Below are positions 43,795-53,067 of a DNA stretch of 64,000 bases, in pieces. This DNA is from Microcystis wesenbergii NRERC-220 (GTDB lineage: Bacteria; Cyanobacteriota; Cyanobacteriia; Cyanobacteriales; Microcystaceae), in NCBI RefSeq assembly GCF_032027425.1, contig NZ_JAVSJA010000001.1, positions 1-64,000 on the forward strand. The letters run 5' to 3'. How positions within the stretch are numbered: the stretch's first letter is position 1; every line of letters starts with the position of its first letter. Made by a program: the position numbers and the translations under genes. The notes under the pieces were generated by a model. It saw nothing but the letters and a program-made list of their open reading frames with translations. It made no database searches and was not told the DNA's origin.

Positions 43795-45153
43795 ATGAAA
43801 AAGTCAGATATCCAAATTTTCCTAGCTCACGCTAGTGAGGACAAACCAGCAGTTTTGGCACTGCATGAGCGCCTTAAGCAAGCGGGATATAAACCTTGGT
43901 TGGATAAAAAAGACCTGATTCCGGGTCAAATTTGGCGAGATGAAATTCCGAAAGCGATTAAAGCTAGTCAGATTTTTCTCGCCTGTCTGTCAGCGAAATC
44001 AGCTAATAAGCAGGGATACATCCAACGGGAGTTGAGGATTGCACTTGATACCTTGGGAGAGATGCTACCGGGGACAATTTTTTTTATTCCCATGAGGTTA
44101 GAAGAATGCGAAATTCCTGATCTGCGACTTGCAGAAGTTAGCTTGAAGCTGCGAGATATTCACCGGCTTGATTATTGGAAAGAAGACGGATTTGAGCAAC
44201 TAGAAAGAGCAATTACCCATCAGTTCAATCCTGAACCGGAAGAGCCAAAACAACTGTTATCAGTATTTAACTTTGAGGTGGTGGGAGTAAATGCGAAGGG
44301 TGAGCAAATTAGAAAAGAGTCGAAACAGTCCCAATATTTCAGGGAAGATCTGGGCAAAGGCATCACCCTAGAAATGGTCGCCATTCCGGGGGGAACTTTC
44401 CTGATGGGAACAGAAGATGAGGAAATCGAAAGACTGGTTAAAAAATTTAATTGGGAAGGATTTAGAAGGGAAAGACCACAACATGAAGTAACTGTCCCAC
44501 CCTTCTTTATGGGTAAATACCCCATCACCCAGGCCCAGTGGAAAGCGATCGCCTCTCGCACGGATTTAAAAGTTAAACAAGACCTTGATTTCAAGCCAGC
44601 CTATTTTAAAGACCGTCCCGATAGCGATCGCCGTCCCGTGGAACAAGTCAACTGGTACGATGCGATCGAGTTCTGCGCGAGATTATCAAAACTAACGGTT
44701 CGGGAATACCGACTACCCAGTGAAGCGGAATGGGAGTACGCCTGTCGTGCTGGAACCACCACCCCATTTTACTTTGGGGAAACCATTACGGGGGAATTGG
44801 CTAACTACAATGCCAGTAATACCTACGCCGATGAACCGAACGGAGAATATCGAAACGAAACAACTCGCGTGGGACAATTTCCCCCAAACGCCTTTGGACT
44901 GTACGATATGCACGGCAATGTCCGGGAGTGGTGCGCCGATACTTGGCACGATAACTATGACGGTGCGCCGACGGATGGCAGTGTCTGGATAGAAAATGGT
45001 AATGATAATCGTTCTCCTCTGCGGGGCGGTTCCTGGGGCTACAATCCTAATTACTGCCGTTCCGCGATTCGCTACGACTACTACTTCCGCCGCGTCAACC
45101 GCATCAACAATTACGGTTTTCGGGTGGTGTGCGGTGCTGGGAGGACTTTGTAG
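43795..45153 (+). CDS. TIR domain/formylglycine-generating enzyme-like fusion protein
   Basis: A 452-aa protein. Residues ~5-140 form a TIR domain (IQIFLAHASEDKPAVLALHE, then GYIQREL with candidate catalytic Glu at 79). Residues ~185-450 form an FGE-sulfatase/C-type-lectin-like domain (MVAIPGGTFLMGT, YRLPSEAEWEYACRAGTTTPF, GLYDMHGNVREWC, and terminal LRGGSW and GFRVV). TIR domains commonly cleave NAD or signal. In bacteria, FGE-like lectin folds often serve as binding modules rather than true formylglycine generators. The last ~30 residues before GFRVV are unusually rich in Asn and Tyr. The likely role is ligand-triggered signalling or defence, which is inference. Confidence 0.85.
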   Translation: MKKSDIQIFLAHASEDKPAVLALHERLKQAGYKPWLDKKDLIPGQIWRDEIPKAIKASQIFLACLSAKSANKQGYIQRELRIALDTLGEMLPGTIFFIPMRLEECEIPDLRLAEVSLKLRDIHRLDYWKEDGFEQLERAITHQFNPEPEEPKQLLSVFNFEVVGVNAKGEQIRKESKQSQYFREDLGKGITLEMVAIPGGTFLMGTEDEEIERLVKKFNWEGFRRERPQHEVTVPPFFMGKYPITQAQWKAIASRTDLKVKQDLDFKPAYFKDRPDSDRRPVEQVNWYDAIEFCARLSKLTVREYRLPSEAEWEYACRAGTTTPFYFGETITGELANYNASNTYADEPNGEYRNETTRVGQFPPNAFGLYDMHGNVREWCADTWHDNYDGAPTDGSVWIENGNDNRSPLRGGSWGYNPNYCRSAIRYDYYFRRVNRINNYGFRVVCGAGRTL

Positions 45154-45200
45154 CAGAAAAGAATTTAAGAGCATGGTGTCAACAGACTTTTAAAAATTAG
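45153..45200 (+). pseudogene. 3' remnant of a Uma2 gene
   Basis: Immediately after the TIR-FGE stop, and sharing its last base, the DNA encodes AEKNLRAWCQQTFKN then stop. This is nearly the same as the last codons of the tandem Uma2 genes (AEKNLRAWVVSQL). There is no start. It marks a third Uma2 copy whose body was replaced by, or separated by, the TIR-FGE gene. Confidence 0.7.
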
Positions 45201-45221
45201 GTGGGCAATGCCCACCCTAAT
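45196..45221. terminator. Bidirectional terminator-like hairpin
   Basis: Complementary arms ATTAGG(T)GGGC and GCCCACCCTAAT around AAT form a strong stem between the TIR-FGE gene (plus) and aspS (minus), so it can serve both. Confidence 0.65.
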
Positions 45222-45222
45222 C

Positions 45223-47010
45223 TTAGGATGGCGGTTTGTAGGTAGAAGCAACGGATAATTCCTTTAATTGCTTCGCTGCCACTGTCGAAGGTGCAGAAGT
45301 GAGTAAACAACTAGCTTGCTGGGTTTTCGGGAAAGCAATCACATCGCGAATCGATTCTTCCCCCGCTAACAACATCACCAAGCGATCTAAACCGTAGGCG
45401 ATGCCACCGTGGGGAGGGGTTCCGTATTCAAAAGCTTCTAACAAAAAGCCGAATTTATTATAGGCTTCCTCTGGGGATAGACCGATGGTAGCGAAGACTT
45501 TTTCCTGTACTTCCCGTTGATAGATCCGCAAACTGCCGCCACCGATTTCAATACCATTAAAAATCATATCGTAGGCTAGGGCGCGAGCCTGGGCTAGATC
45601 GTCTAAATCTTCGGGATTAGGGGCAGTAAAGGGGTGATGCAATGCTTCTAGGCGTTTTTCCTCGGCGTTGTATTCAAACATCGGGAAATCCGTCACCCAG
45701 AGGAGGTTGATTTTATCAGGATCAATTAATCCCAATTGTTCCCCTAAAACTAAGCGTAGGCGGGATAGGGATTTATTGACTGTATCGGTATCTCCTGCCC
45801 CAAATAACAGCAGATGCCCCGGTTTTGCGCCAGTCTTCTCGATTAAAGCCTGTTTTTGTGCCTCTGTCAGGTTATCTTTAATCGCACCGATGGTATCAAA
45901 ATCGTAGTCTTCGCGCACGCGGATATAGGCAATTCCCTTCGCACCCGCATCGGTGGCTTCTTTGAATAAATCCCCACCCGGTTTGATTCTGACGTTAGAA
46001 ATCGCCTCGTTACCGTTGGGAATCGGTAAAACTTTCACCGTTCCCCCACTAGCGATCGCACCTGAAAACACCTTAAATCCCGAATCGGCAAAAATCTCCG
46101 CCACATTGACCAATTCCAAGCCAAAACGGGTATCAGGGCGATCGACCCCATAGCGATCCATAGCCTCAGCATAGGTTAAACGGGGCAGGGGTAGGCTTAT
46201 AGCGATATTTTTGACTTTTTTGAAGATATGAGCGATTAAAGCCTCATTGAGGGCTAAAATCTCGCTTAAGGAGAGAAAACTCATCTCCATATCCAACTGA
46301 GTAAATTCCGGTTGACGATCAGCGCGCAGATCTTCATCGCGGAAACAGCGAGCGATTTGATAGTAGCGATCCATTCCCGACACCATTAATAATTGCTTAA
46401 ATAGTTGCGGTGATTGGGGTAAAGCGTACCATTGGCCAGGGTTGACCCTGGAAGGAACCAGATAATCCCGCGCCCCTTCGGGAGTCGATCGAGTTAAAAT
46501 TGGTGTTTCCACTTCGATAAAATGCTGTTCATCTTCGAGAAAACGGCGCATTTCTTTGACAACTTGGTGACGTAGTTGTAAATTCTGACTCATACGCTCC
46601 CGGCGTAGGTCTAGATAGCGGTATCGCAAGCGCACATCTTCCCGGACCGATTCACTTTCGGAACTGGAGACGACAAAAGGCAGTTGTTTAGTAACCCCGT
46701 TGAGAATCTCGATGCTAGTGGCGTAAATTTCGATTTCTCCGGTGGCAATGCGCGGGTTAAGGGATTCGGGGGGCCGTTGACTGACTGTTCCCGTCACCTT
46801 GATGACATACTCGTTTCTGACGGTTTCAGCGATGGGATAGGAAGCGGGAGTTCGTTGGGGATCACTGACGATCTGGACAATACCACTGCGATCCCGTAGA
46901 TCAATAAAAATAACGCCACCGTGATCGCGACGGCGATCGACCCAACCGAAGAGGGTGACACTTTTTTCAATTTCGATCGCGCTAAGGTCGCCACAGTAGT
47001 GAGTTCGCAT
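45223..47010 (-). CDS. aspS: Aspartyl-tRNA synthetase
   Basis: A 595-aa class II synthetase of the bacterial type. It has an N-terminal OB-fold anticodon-binding domain ([21 protein letters not shown], about 20-40), motif 2 ([19 protein letters not shown]), the bacterial GAD insertion, and motif 3 ([21 protein letters not shown]) near the C-terminus. Length is normal. It may be discriminating or non-discriminating for Asn. It converges with the TIR-FGE gene. Confidence 0.97.
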   Translation of the reverse strand: MRTHYCGDLSAIEIEKSVTLFGWVDRRRDHGGVIFIDLRDRSGIVQIVSDPQRTPASYPIAETVRNEYVIKVTGTVSQRPPESLNPRIATGEIEIYATSIEILNGVTKQLPFVVSSSESESVREDVRLRYRYLDLRRERMSQNLQLRHQVVKEMRRFLEDEQHFIEVETPILTRSTPEGARDYLVPSRVNPGQWYALPQSPQLFKQLLMVSGMDRYYQIARCFRDEDLRADRQPEFTQLDMEMSFLSLSEILALNEALIAHIFKKVKNIAISLPLPRLTYAEAMDRYGVDRPDTRFGLELVNVAEIFADSGFKVFSGAIASGGTVKVLPIPNGNEAISNVRIKPGGDLFKEATDAGAKGIAYIRVREDYDFDTIGAIKDNLTEAQKQALIEKTGAKPGHLLLFGAGDTDTVNKSLSRLRLVLGEQLGLIDPDKINLLWVTDFPMFEYNAEEKRLEALHHPFTAPNPEDLDDLAQARALAYDMIFNGIEIGGGSLRIYQREVQEKVFATIGLSPEEAYNKFGFLLEAFEYGTPPHGGIAYGLDRLVMLLAGEESIRDVIAFPKTQQASCLLTSAPSTVAAKQLKELSVASTYKPPS

Positions 47011-47146
47011 AGTCTAACTAGAGAATTACTTATATTACGAATGTAGTATAGAAAGGATGTGGCCAGAAAAAAATCAGACGGCCTTGTTCATTATGCCGGT
47101 ATTTTGTCGCTCTTGTCCCTTTGTTTAGAGTATTTTTATGGTCTCC

Positions 47147-47285
47147 TAAGTAGCTGGTTTTAATTAAATTGAAGATAGATTTTGGGTTCGATCCCCCCTG
47201 CCCCCCTTGATAAGGGGGGATCGGCACCCCCTTAATCCCTCCTGAATAAGAGGGCATCTGACAATTTTTAACACCTACCTACTTA
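47147..47285. mobile_element. MITE family B element
   Basis: A 139-bp element with ends TAAGTAGCTGGTTTTAATTA and, in reverse complement, TAAGTAGGTAGGTGTTAAAA. The internal TTCGATCCCCCCTGCCC and TTGATAAGGGGGGAT are shared with 8983 and 52785. It fills much of the gap between aspS and the aldolase gene. No gene is seen in 47011-47146. Confidence 0.75.
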
Positions 47286-47367
47286 GTCCTCAGCTATCGG
47301 CTTTTCGCAGATCGGCTATAATCAACAAGGCTCATCTAGCAGTTACCGATTTTCAACGATTAAAATC

Positions 47368-48150
47368 ATGAATTCCTTAGAAAAAAAAATGGTGCAACTG
47401 TTAAGAGAACTCAGGGAAGATCACCATGTTTCAGGGGTAAAAGCGGAATTCGAGACGGAAGGAACCCGACTGACGGAAGCGATGCGGTTGAAAGAAATTA
47501 GTCTGAAAGCGGGGGTGGATTTTAATCTGAAAATTGCTGGTTGCGAAGCGGTCAGAGATATCTTTGATGCGGTTAATTTAGGAGTTGATCGCTTAATTGC
47601 TCCCATGGTAGAAACAGCCTACGCTTTACAAAAATATCTGCGGGCAGCTAGGAGGGTTTTAGCTGACCAAGGGGTGGAAGATGTGGAGTTATTGGTTAAT
47701 ATCGAAACGATTACTGCCTGTGATAATTTTCAGGAAATGTTGGCGATTCCAGAGATAAAATCTCTCCATGGTATCGTCATCGGACGGATGGATTTAGCCT
47801 GTTCTTTGGGATTAACCCGTCAGGATGTGAATAGCAAGCAAGTTTTGGATCTGGCTTTACCTTTGGCAAAAAAAGCTAAGGCTGCCGGTTTGACTGTTGC
47901 CATTGGGGGTGGGGTGTCACTGCATTCTTTCCCGTTTTTCAAAATGTTCTGCCAAGGACATTTTGACCGCTTCGAGACGCGCAAAGTTATCTTTGATTGT
48001 CCCCAAGCTTTGGATAATTTTGGTTTAGCTTTGCCCAAGGCGATCGAGTTTGAATTACTCTGGCTAGAGAATAAGAAAAATTATTATGGTGCTATTGTCC
48101 GTGAAGATGACCGGCGTTTAGAAATCTTGCATAATTTACTTTTTGGTTAA
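47368..48150 (+). CDS. HpcH/HpaI aldolase/citrate lyase family protein
   Basis: A 260-aa TIM-barrel protein. KIAGCEAVRD, LIAPMVETAYALQKYL, LLVNIETITACDNF and HGIVIGRMDLACSLGL correspond to the barrel segments that bind the divalent metal (the glutamate of VNIET and the aspartate of RMDL) and substrate in this superfamily. It probably cleaves or condenses a 2-keto or 4-hydroxy acid. The substrate is unknown and the gene stands alone. Confidence 0.8.
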   Translation: MNSLEKKMVQLLRELREDHHVSGVKAEFETEGTRLTEAMRLKEISLKAGVDFNLKIAGCEAVRDIFDAVNLGVDRLIAPMVETAYALQKYLRAARRVLADQGVEDVELLVNIETITACDNFQEMLAIPEIKSLHGIVIGRMDLACSLGLTRQDVNSKQVLDLALPLAKKAKAAGLTVAIGGGVSLHSFPFFKMFCQGHFDRFETRKVIFDCPQALDNFGLALPKAIEFELLWLENKKNYYGAIVREDDRRLEILHNLLFG

Positions 48151-48216
48151 AGATACTGGTCCCTTGATTGATCGTGCAAAACCTAGACATATCCAATCAA
48201 TCTGACAAATAAAAGG

Positions 48217-48457
48217 TAGGACTGGCTGAATAAATCTAAAAACCTTGTTGGATCAGATTTTTAGGCTTTTCTGAAATCCAAAAGTGCCAGGGATTGGAGT
48301 GAGCGCGGGGAAAATTCCGGGACTTTTTCCCTGAAAATTAGGTAATTGACCACCTGAAAATGGGTAAAACCCTACACCCCACCTGCCCCCCCGATGTCGG
48401 GGGGGTTGGGGGGGCCACACCCTGCCCCCAGGAAAAACTTTTTCAGCAGACCCTAAC
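48217..48457 (-). mobile_element. MITE family E, full-length element, reversed
   Basis: About 241 bp, ending in TTCAGCAGACCCTA at the right and starting TAGGACTGGCTGAATAAATC at the left. Compared with 32906-33124 it has an extra CCCCCCGATGTCGGGGGG inverted block like that in the MITE at 6599. Interior segments AACCTTGTTGG and GACTTTTTCCCTGAAAAT match the other copy in reverse complement. Confidence 0.75.
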
Positions 48458-48623
48458 TAGGAAGCAATTTAACCCACTTTTGTGGTTTCTTTTTCGGTGG
48501 AATTTGCAGGTTTTTAGTTTGCGCTTGAGTTTTGTGCCTACAAGGCTATAATATTGATAGCACCTACTTTTGTCCTAAAAACCATCGCATTATCCACCAA
48601 TCCCTTGGCGTTTAATCAGAGAA

Positions 48624-48746
48624 ATCATCAATATTGATACAGAAATCTTACCAACAGTTTCGACAAGGCCAGAGTCTCTAAAGCACGAACTTCTGCACTA
48701 TGCCAAGTATCTCATAGAAAACCACTCAAAGGAATATATGGAATGA
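48624..48746 (+). pseudogene. Possible antitoxin remnant
   Basis: An open stretch without a usable start encodes RPESLKHELLHYAKYLIEN followed by HSKEYME and a stop. It is reminiscent of the helical C-terminus of DUF2281-type antitoxin proteins. It is preceded by a TTTCGACAAG word like the dispersed repeat found elsewhere, which may have disrupted it. The remainder of 48458-48812 shows no gene. Low confidence. Confidence 0.25.
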
Positions 48747-48812
48747 ATGCCTTTCTGTCACCATAAACTCCTTTGATAATAGAAAATACCTCAATAGCGG
48801 AGAAATCAATCA

Positions 48813-49388
48813 ATGTTTGCCACCATAGAAGATAAACAAGCTCTTTCCCTCGAAGCATTTCTTGCCCTTCCAGAAACTAAGCCTGCTAGTGAATATTATC
48901 AGGGAATTGTCACTCAAAAACCTATGCCCAAAGGAAAACACAGCATCTTACAATTTGAGTTAGCCTCTGCCATTAATCAACAGACTAAACCTCAAAAATT
49001 AGCTTATGCTCTACCTGAATTACGTTGTACTTTTGCAGAACGTTCAATTGTGCCAGATATTGCGGTGATTCGTTGGCAGAATTTGCCAAGAGATCTAGAT
49101 GGAGAAATGGCTGATCAATTTTTACGTTATCCCGATTGGATTATTGAAATTATGTCTCCCGAACAATCTGTTACCTTAGGGATGGAAAAGATTATTTTCT
49201 GTTTACAACAAGGAACAGAATTAGGTTGGTTGATTGATCCTTCAGCAAAGTCAGTCACCGTTTTTCAAACAGGATTACCGAAAGTACATATTGCAACCGC
49301 AGGAAATAATCAGCCTTTAGCGGTGATTAAAGGATTAGAAAGTTGGCTAATATCAGCAGTGGATATTTTTGCTTGGCTAAAGGTTTAA
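48813..49388 (+). CDS. Uma2 family protein
   Basis: A 191-aa Uma2 protein of a different subtype from the tandem pair. It has LSLEAFLALPETKPASEYYQG at the start, VPDIAVIRW in the core, and DWIIEIMSPEQSV with a following GTELGWLIDPS. Those motifs carry the acidic core of the PD-(D/E)XK fold. The family's function is unknown. The gene stands alone. Confidence 0.88.
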   Translation: MFATIEDKQALSLEAFLALPETKPASEYYQGIVTQKPMPKGKHSILQFELASAINQQTKPQKLAYALPELRCTFAERSIVPDIAVIRWQNLPRDLDGEMADQFLRYPDWIIEIMSPEQSVTLGMEKIIFCLQQGTELGWLIDPSAKSVTVFQTGLPKVHIATAGNNQPLAVIKGLESWLISAVDIFAWLKV

Positions 49389-49891
49389 TTTGTTCTATCA
49401 GCATCGTTTGGTTGATCAGGTTCTTCTCCCCTCTCCCATACAGTCTTAACCAGTAATTTAGATAGTTAACAGCTTACCCGCAGACTTTTCTCGCAGCATA
49501 TCTGGTACATTTTGTCAAAAAAACTTTTTCGTTTTAACATAAGTACACATATTTTTGGCAAAAGATCTTTTTCGTCAAAGGAGCAATTGGCAAGTTTTTC
49601 CTGGTGACTAATTAGTAATCCTAGACGTGGTAAGGGTTTCAAGGTACAAGTTCTAAAAATGCACAGAGTAACCCAATTCTTAGATTTTAGCAGCAGGCTG
49701 TAACTATTGCAATCTCGTTGACAAATAGGAATTTTTCTCAATTATTTTTTAAGAAAAGTAAAGATTAAGGAATGTAAATTTAAATCTTCTCAAGTATATT
49801 GGGATTTTGATAAATTTTGCTTATATAAAGCAGCCCTTAGCATTCAGCTTCTGAGAGCAGTTATCTTATTGGTGAAGTACAAAGTTGTCGT

Positions 49892-49926
49892 TTTGGCAAG
49901 TCTCCGAGCAAGGAGACGATGCCAAA
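49892..49926 (+). other. Imperfect hairpin in a 630-bp gene-free region
   Basis: The arms TTTGGCA and TGCCAAA and the inner pair TCTCC/GGAGA form a plausible hairpin. The sequence that follows (to about 49958) is similar to 4551-4592. The rest of 49389-50019 is AT-rich and shows nothing else that I can support. A minus-strand open frame at 49466-49741 has atypical composition and is not called. Confidence 0.4.
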
Positions 49927-50019
49927 TCCAGTTATAATTCATCTTTAGGAGAAACCCGATATTTTTGAGTGTAATTAGTCAATTTCCTTTTTATTATCAA
50001 TCTAGCCAGGTCCTGACGG

Positions 50020-50847
50020 CTAATAGTTTTCTTTTTCCTCCGTCACCAGAGTAATACCTGTCCATTCTCCCTTCTCGTTATAAGAACGAATTAAGCGCTG
50101 TCTTTGAGTAGGAGAAAGTAACCAACCCACCTCTAAAACAAAAGGATGACCGGCAGTAATTTTCAGAGGTGTATTACAGGAAGAACCATCGGGTAGTAGC
50201 AGAATTTGCACTGGCAGCGGACTATTTTCAAACAACAATCTTTGTCCCTCAATCCGAGCGCTAGAAGTAATTTGATTATCGCCAAAAGTCAAAGTTTGCG
50301 AGAGATAATTATCCCCCTGACGCTCGATCGAGACATGGGTAGAATAGGCAGCAGAATTATAAAAATCCCGTCCCGTTGTCACCGCTTGTCCTCGCCATTG
50401 ACCCAGTAATTGCTCCACCGTTAACATCGGTCTTTCTGGTGACTGAGAATCCACTAACTTTTCCCGAATTAAAGTCAAGCGATCGAACTCACAGCGTTCA
50501 TTAAATAACTGTACCATTCTTAATCGTCTTTCTCCGGAGATTAACCCAAATTCTGCTCCGAATTGTGAGGAAAAACTACTAAAATATAAAGAACCTTGGC
50601 AAAAAGCCCCCGTCTGGCTAAATAGAATACCCTGATTGAGAGAACTATACTCTAAAATTAAATCTTCTGGCACTCGATCGCTGTAGAGACGGCGGACCAA
50701 TTGACGAATCGATCGATTATTATTAATGCCTTGCAAAGATACCAAAGTCGGGGTATCTTCGATCAAATCGCCCTGGGGAGACAGACGGGTAAAAGAACCT
50801 TGCCATTGACCGAGATTTTTTAGTAAACATTCCCACTGGGAGAGCAT
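50020..50847 (-). CDS. DUF3598 family protein
   Basis: About 275 aa from the ATG at 50847 ([19 protein letters not shown]); the longer open frame would overlap the panD gene. The segments [16 protein letters not shown] and [13 protein letters not shown] mark two related beta-rich halves, consistent with a lipocalin-like (calycin) double barrel as in DUF3598. Such cyanobacterial and plastid proteins are uncharacterised; ligand or pigment binding is only a guess from the fold. It is divergent from panD with a 37-bp gap. Confidence 0.7.
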   Translation of the reverse strand: MLSQWECLLKNLGQWQGSFTRLSPQGDLIEDTPTLVSLQGINNNRSIRQLVRRLYSDRVPEDLILEYSSLNQGILFSQTGAFCQGSLYFSSFSSQFGAEFGLISGERRLRMVQLFNERCEFDRLTLIREKLVDSQSPERPMLTVEQLLGQWRGQAVTTGRDFYNSAAYSTHVSIERQGDNYLSQTLTFGDNQITSSARIEGQRLLFENSPLPVQILLLPDGSSCNTPLKITAGHPFVLEVGWLLSPTQRQRLIRSYNEKGEWTGITLVTEEKENY

Positions 50848-50884
50848 AATAATTGAAGTAATTGGGGGAAATAGGACAAAATAC

Positions 50885-51304
50885 ATGGGAACAATTCGAT
50901 TAATGCACGCCAAACTCCATCGAGTGCGCGTCAGCGAGGCTAACGTCGATTATGTCGGCAGTATCACTATCGATCGAGAATTGATCGAGCGGGTCGGTAT
51001 TTTGCCCCTTGAAGAGGTGGATGTGGTCAATCTTAGCAATGGTAAGCGCTTTTCTACCTACGTTTTTCCCGGCCAAACCGGGGAAATTTGCCCCAACGGT
51101 GGGGCGGCTCTGCTCTGTCAACCCGGAGATATTTTGATTATCTATGCCTACGAACAACGTACAAGGCAAGAAGTTCTCGAAAAGGGTCATTTTGCCAAAG
51201 TTCTCGTCGCTGATGCCGAAAATCGCTGTCAGCAATTTTTTGAACAGAGCCTAATTCCCCGGGGTGATGGTCAGGGAGTGGAATTCTATAGCCAAGAATG
51301 CTGA
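50885..51304 (+). CDS. panD: Aspartate 1-decarboxylase
   Basis: A 139-aa PanD, which makes beta-alanine for pantothenate and CoA. The proenzyme self-cleaves at Gly25-Ser26 in YVGSITID, creating the pyruvoyl group. The E. coli site is at 24-25, which supports the chosen ATG. Other conserved parts are [10 protein letters not shown] and [19 protein letters not shown]. The 139-aa length is a little longer than the ~126 aa usual. Confidence 0.93.
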   Translation: MGTIRLMHAKLHRVRVSEANVDYVGSITIDRELIERVGILPLEEVDVVNLSNGKRFSTYVFPGQTGEICPNGGAALLCQPGDILIIYAYEQRTRQEVLEKGHFAKVLVADAENRCQQFFEQSLIPRGDGQGVEFYSQEC

Positions 51305-51379
51305 TTCTTGTCCTAAAATTTGTTAACTTTCCCGTCATAATAAGAATAAGTAATGTAAATTTTCTTAGAATCAGCCCCC

Positions 51380-52567
51380 ATGCGTGTAATTCTCATGACC
51401 GGTAAAGGAGGCGTGGGTAAAACCTCCGTCGCCGCCGCTACAGGACTCCGCTGCGCCGAACTTGGCTATAAAACCCTAGTTCTCAGCACCGATCCCGCTC
51501 ACTCTCTCGCTGACAGTTTCGATCTCGAATTAGGTCACGATCCTCGTTTGGTACGTCCCCATCTTTGGGGGGCAGAATTAGATGCACTAATGGAATTGGA
51601 AGGCAACTGGGGCGCAGTAAAACGTTACATTACTCAGGTATTGCAAGCTAGGGGTTTGGATGGAGTGCAAGCGGAAGAATTAGCGATTTTACCCGGAATG
51701 GATGAGATTTTCGGCTTAGTTCGCATGAAGCGCCATTACGATGAGGGTACTTATGATGTGTTGATTATCGATTCCGCACCTACGGGGACAGCTTTACGAT
51801 TGCTGAGTTTGCCAGAGGTGGGCGGTTGGTACATGAGAAGATTTTACAAACCTTTACAGGGAATGTCGGTGGCATTGCGACCACTGGTGGAACCTTTTTT
51901 TCGACCGATCGCCGGTTTTTCCCTACCGGACAAGGAGGTTATGGATGCTCCCTACGAGTTTTATGAGCAGATCGAGGCTTTAGAAAAGGTTTTGACCGAT
52001 AATACTCAAACCTCGGTACGTTTGGTGACAAACCCCGAAAAAATGGTGATTAAGGAGTCTTTACGCGCCCATGCCTACCTAAGTCTCTATAATGTTTCCA
52101 CCGATTTGATTATTGCTAATCGGATTATTCCCGACAAAGTAACCGATCCTTTCTTTGCTCGTTGGAAAGAAAATCAACAGGGTTATAAACAGGAAATTTA
52201 CGATAATTTTCATCCCTTACCGGTGAAGGAAGTTCCTCTCTACTCCGAAGAAATGTGTGGTTTACCCGCTTTGGAAAGACTGAAAGAAACTCTTTTTGCT
52301 GGGGAAGATCCGACTAAGGTTTATTACCAAGAAAACACAATTCGGGTAGTTCAACAGGAAAATAACTACAGTCTGGAATTATATTTACCCGGCATACCCA
52401 AGGAACAAATACAGCTAAATAAAACTGGAGACGAGTTAAATATTCGCATCGGTAATCACCGTCGCAATTTAGTCTTACCCCAAGCTTTGGCAGCCCTGAA
52501 ACCTTCCGGAGCAAAAATGGAAGATGATTACCTGAAAATCTCTTTTAGCAACGTGGTGAAAGTGTGA
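51380..52567 (+). CDS. ArsA/Get3-like ATPase with C-terminal Hsp20-like domain
   Basis: A 395-aa protein. The deviant Walker A GKGGVGKT is at residues 8-15, the A-loop/switch [14 protein letters not shown] near 37-50, and the switch II segment [14 protein letters not shown] follows. A single ATPase domain is followed by about 75 residues ([20 protein letters not shown] onward) resembling an alpha-crystallin fold, as in chloroplast and cyanobacterial Get3 homologues. Such proteins bind hydrophobic clients. An arsenite pump role is unlikely because no arsB or arsC is nearby and a CX-C metal site is not evident. Confidence 0.88.
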   Translation: MRVILMTGKGGVGKTSVAAATGLRCAELGYKTLVLSTDPAHSLADSFDLELGHDPRLVRPHLWGAELDALMELEGNWGAVKRYITQVLQARGLDGVQAEELAILPGMDEIFGLVRMKRHYDEGTYDVLIIDSAPTGTALRLLSLPEVGGWYMRRFYKPLQGMSVALRPLVEPFFRPIAGFSLPDKEVMDAPYEFYEQIEALEKVLTDNTQTSVRLVTNPEKMVIKESLRAHAYLSLYNVSTDLIIANRIIPDKVTDPFFARWKENQQGYKQEIYDNFHPLPVKEVPLYSEEMCGLPALERLKETLFAGEDPTKVYYQENTIRVVQQENNYSLELYLPGIPKEQIQLNKTGDELNIRIGNHRRNLVLPQALAALKPSGAKMEDDYLKISFSNVVKV

Positions 52568-52662
52568 TTTTCCTAGATTGGGTGGGAAGCTTTTCAGTGT
52601 TGCCAAAGGCACGGCGTAGCCGTCCAGTAATCAGTAATCAGTAATCAGTGAACTGAAAATAA

Positions 52663-52767
52663 CACTAAATCCGTTGAGTATAAGCTACATATCAGGACAG
52701 GCAAAAGGCAAGAGGCAAAAGGCAACAGGAGGAATAAATAATCAGTCTTTAATAACCGGATTTGGTA
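52663..52767. mobile_element. MITE family A element with heptamer core
   Basis: A 105-bp element with ends CACTAAATCCGTTGAGTA and AATAACCGGATTTGGTA, matching 13738 and 61274. The interior has GGCAAAAGGCAAGAG heptamers instead of the palindrome. Confidence 0.75.
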
Positions 52768-52784
52768 TAACATCTGATAACTGA

Positions 52785-52926
52785 TAAGTAGGTAGGCGTT
52801 AAAAATTATCAGACACCCCCCTTATCAAGGGTAGGGTTGATTCATGAATCAACCCTACCTTATCAAGGAGGGCAGGGGGGATCGAACCTAAAATCCATTT
52901 TTAATTTAATTATAACCAGCTACTTA
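52785..52926. mobile_element. MITE family B element with 30-bp palindrome
   Basis: A 142-bp element. Its ends TAAGTAGGTAGGCGTTAAAA and, in reverse complement, TAAGTAGCTGGTTATAATTA place it in family B, reversed relative to 8983. A perfect 30-bp palindrome (GGTAGGGTTGATTCA and its mirror) is at 52830-52859 in the centre. The remaining bases to 53067 show no gene. Confidence 0.75.
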
Positions 52927-53067
52927 AGCTGTACTGAATTTAAACTGCGTAGGGAAAATTTTAGTACAAATGCTCAAAAATCCTCTCCCTGCTCCCTGCT
53001 CCGATGCAGTCTTAACGAGTAATTTAGATAGGGTTTACTGATGATTTTCCCAGAAAAATCAAGAGAG

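Noticed and set aside
43795-45153. A complete DGR with reverse transcriptase near the TIR-FGE gene
   Set aside because: No reverse transcriptase or template repeat was found within the window; only a remote arrangement remains possible.
44713-45174. Minus-strand 153-codon frame opposite the TIR-FGE C-terminus
   Set aside because: Low-complexity valine- and isoleucine-rich translation, a shadow of the Asn/Tyr-rich coding strand.
49466-49741. Minus-strand 91-codon frame in the gap after the Uma2 gene
   Set aside because: No ribosome site, cysteine- and lysine-rich random-looking composition, no recognisable motif.
51380-52567. Arsenical pump ATPase ArsA in an arsenic operon
   Set aside because: No arsB, arsC or arsR neighbours, and only a single ATPase domain with an Hsp20-like tail.
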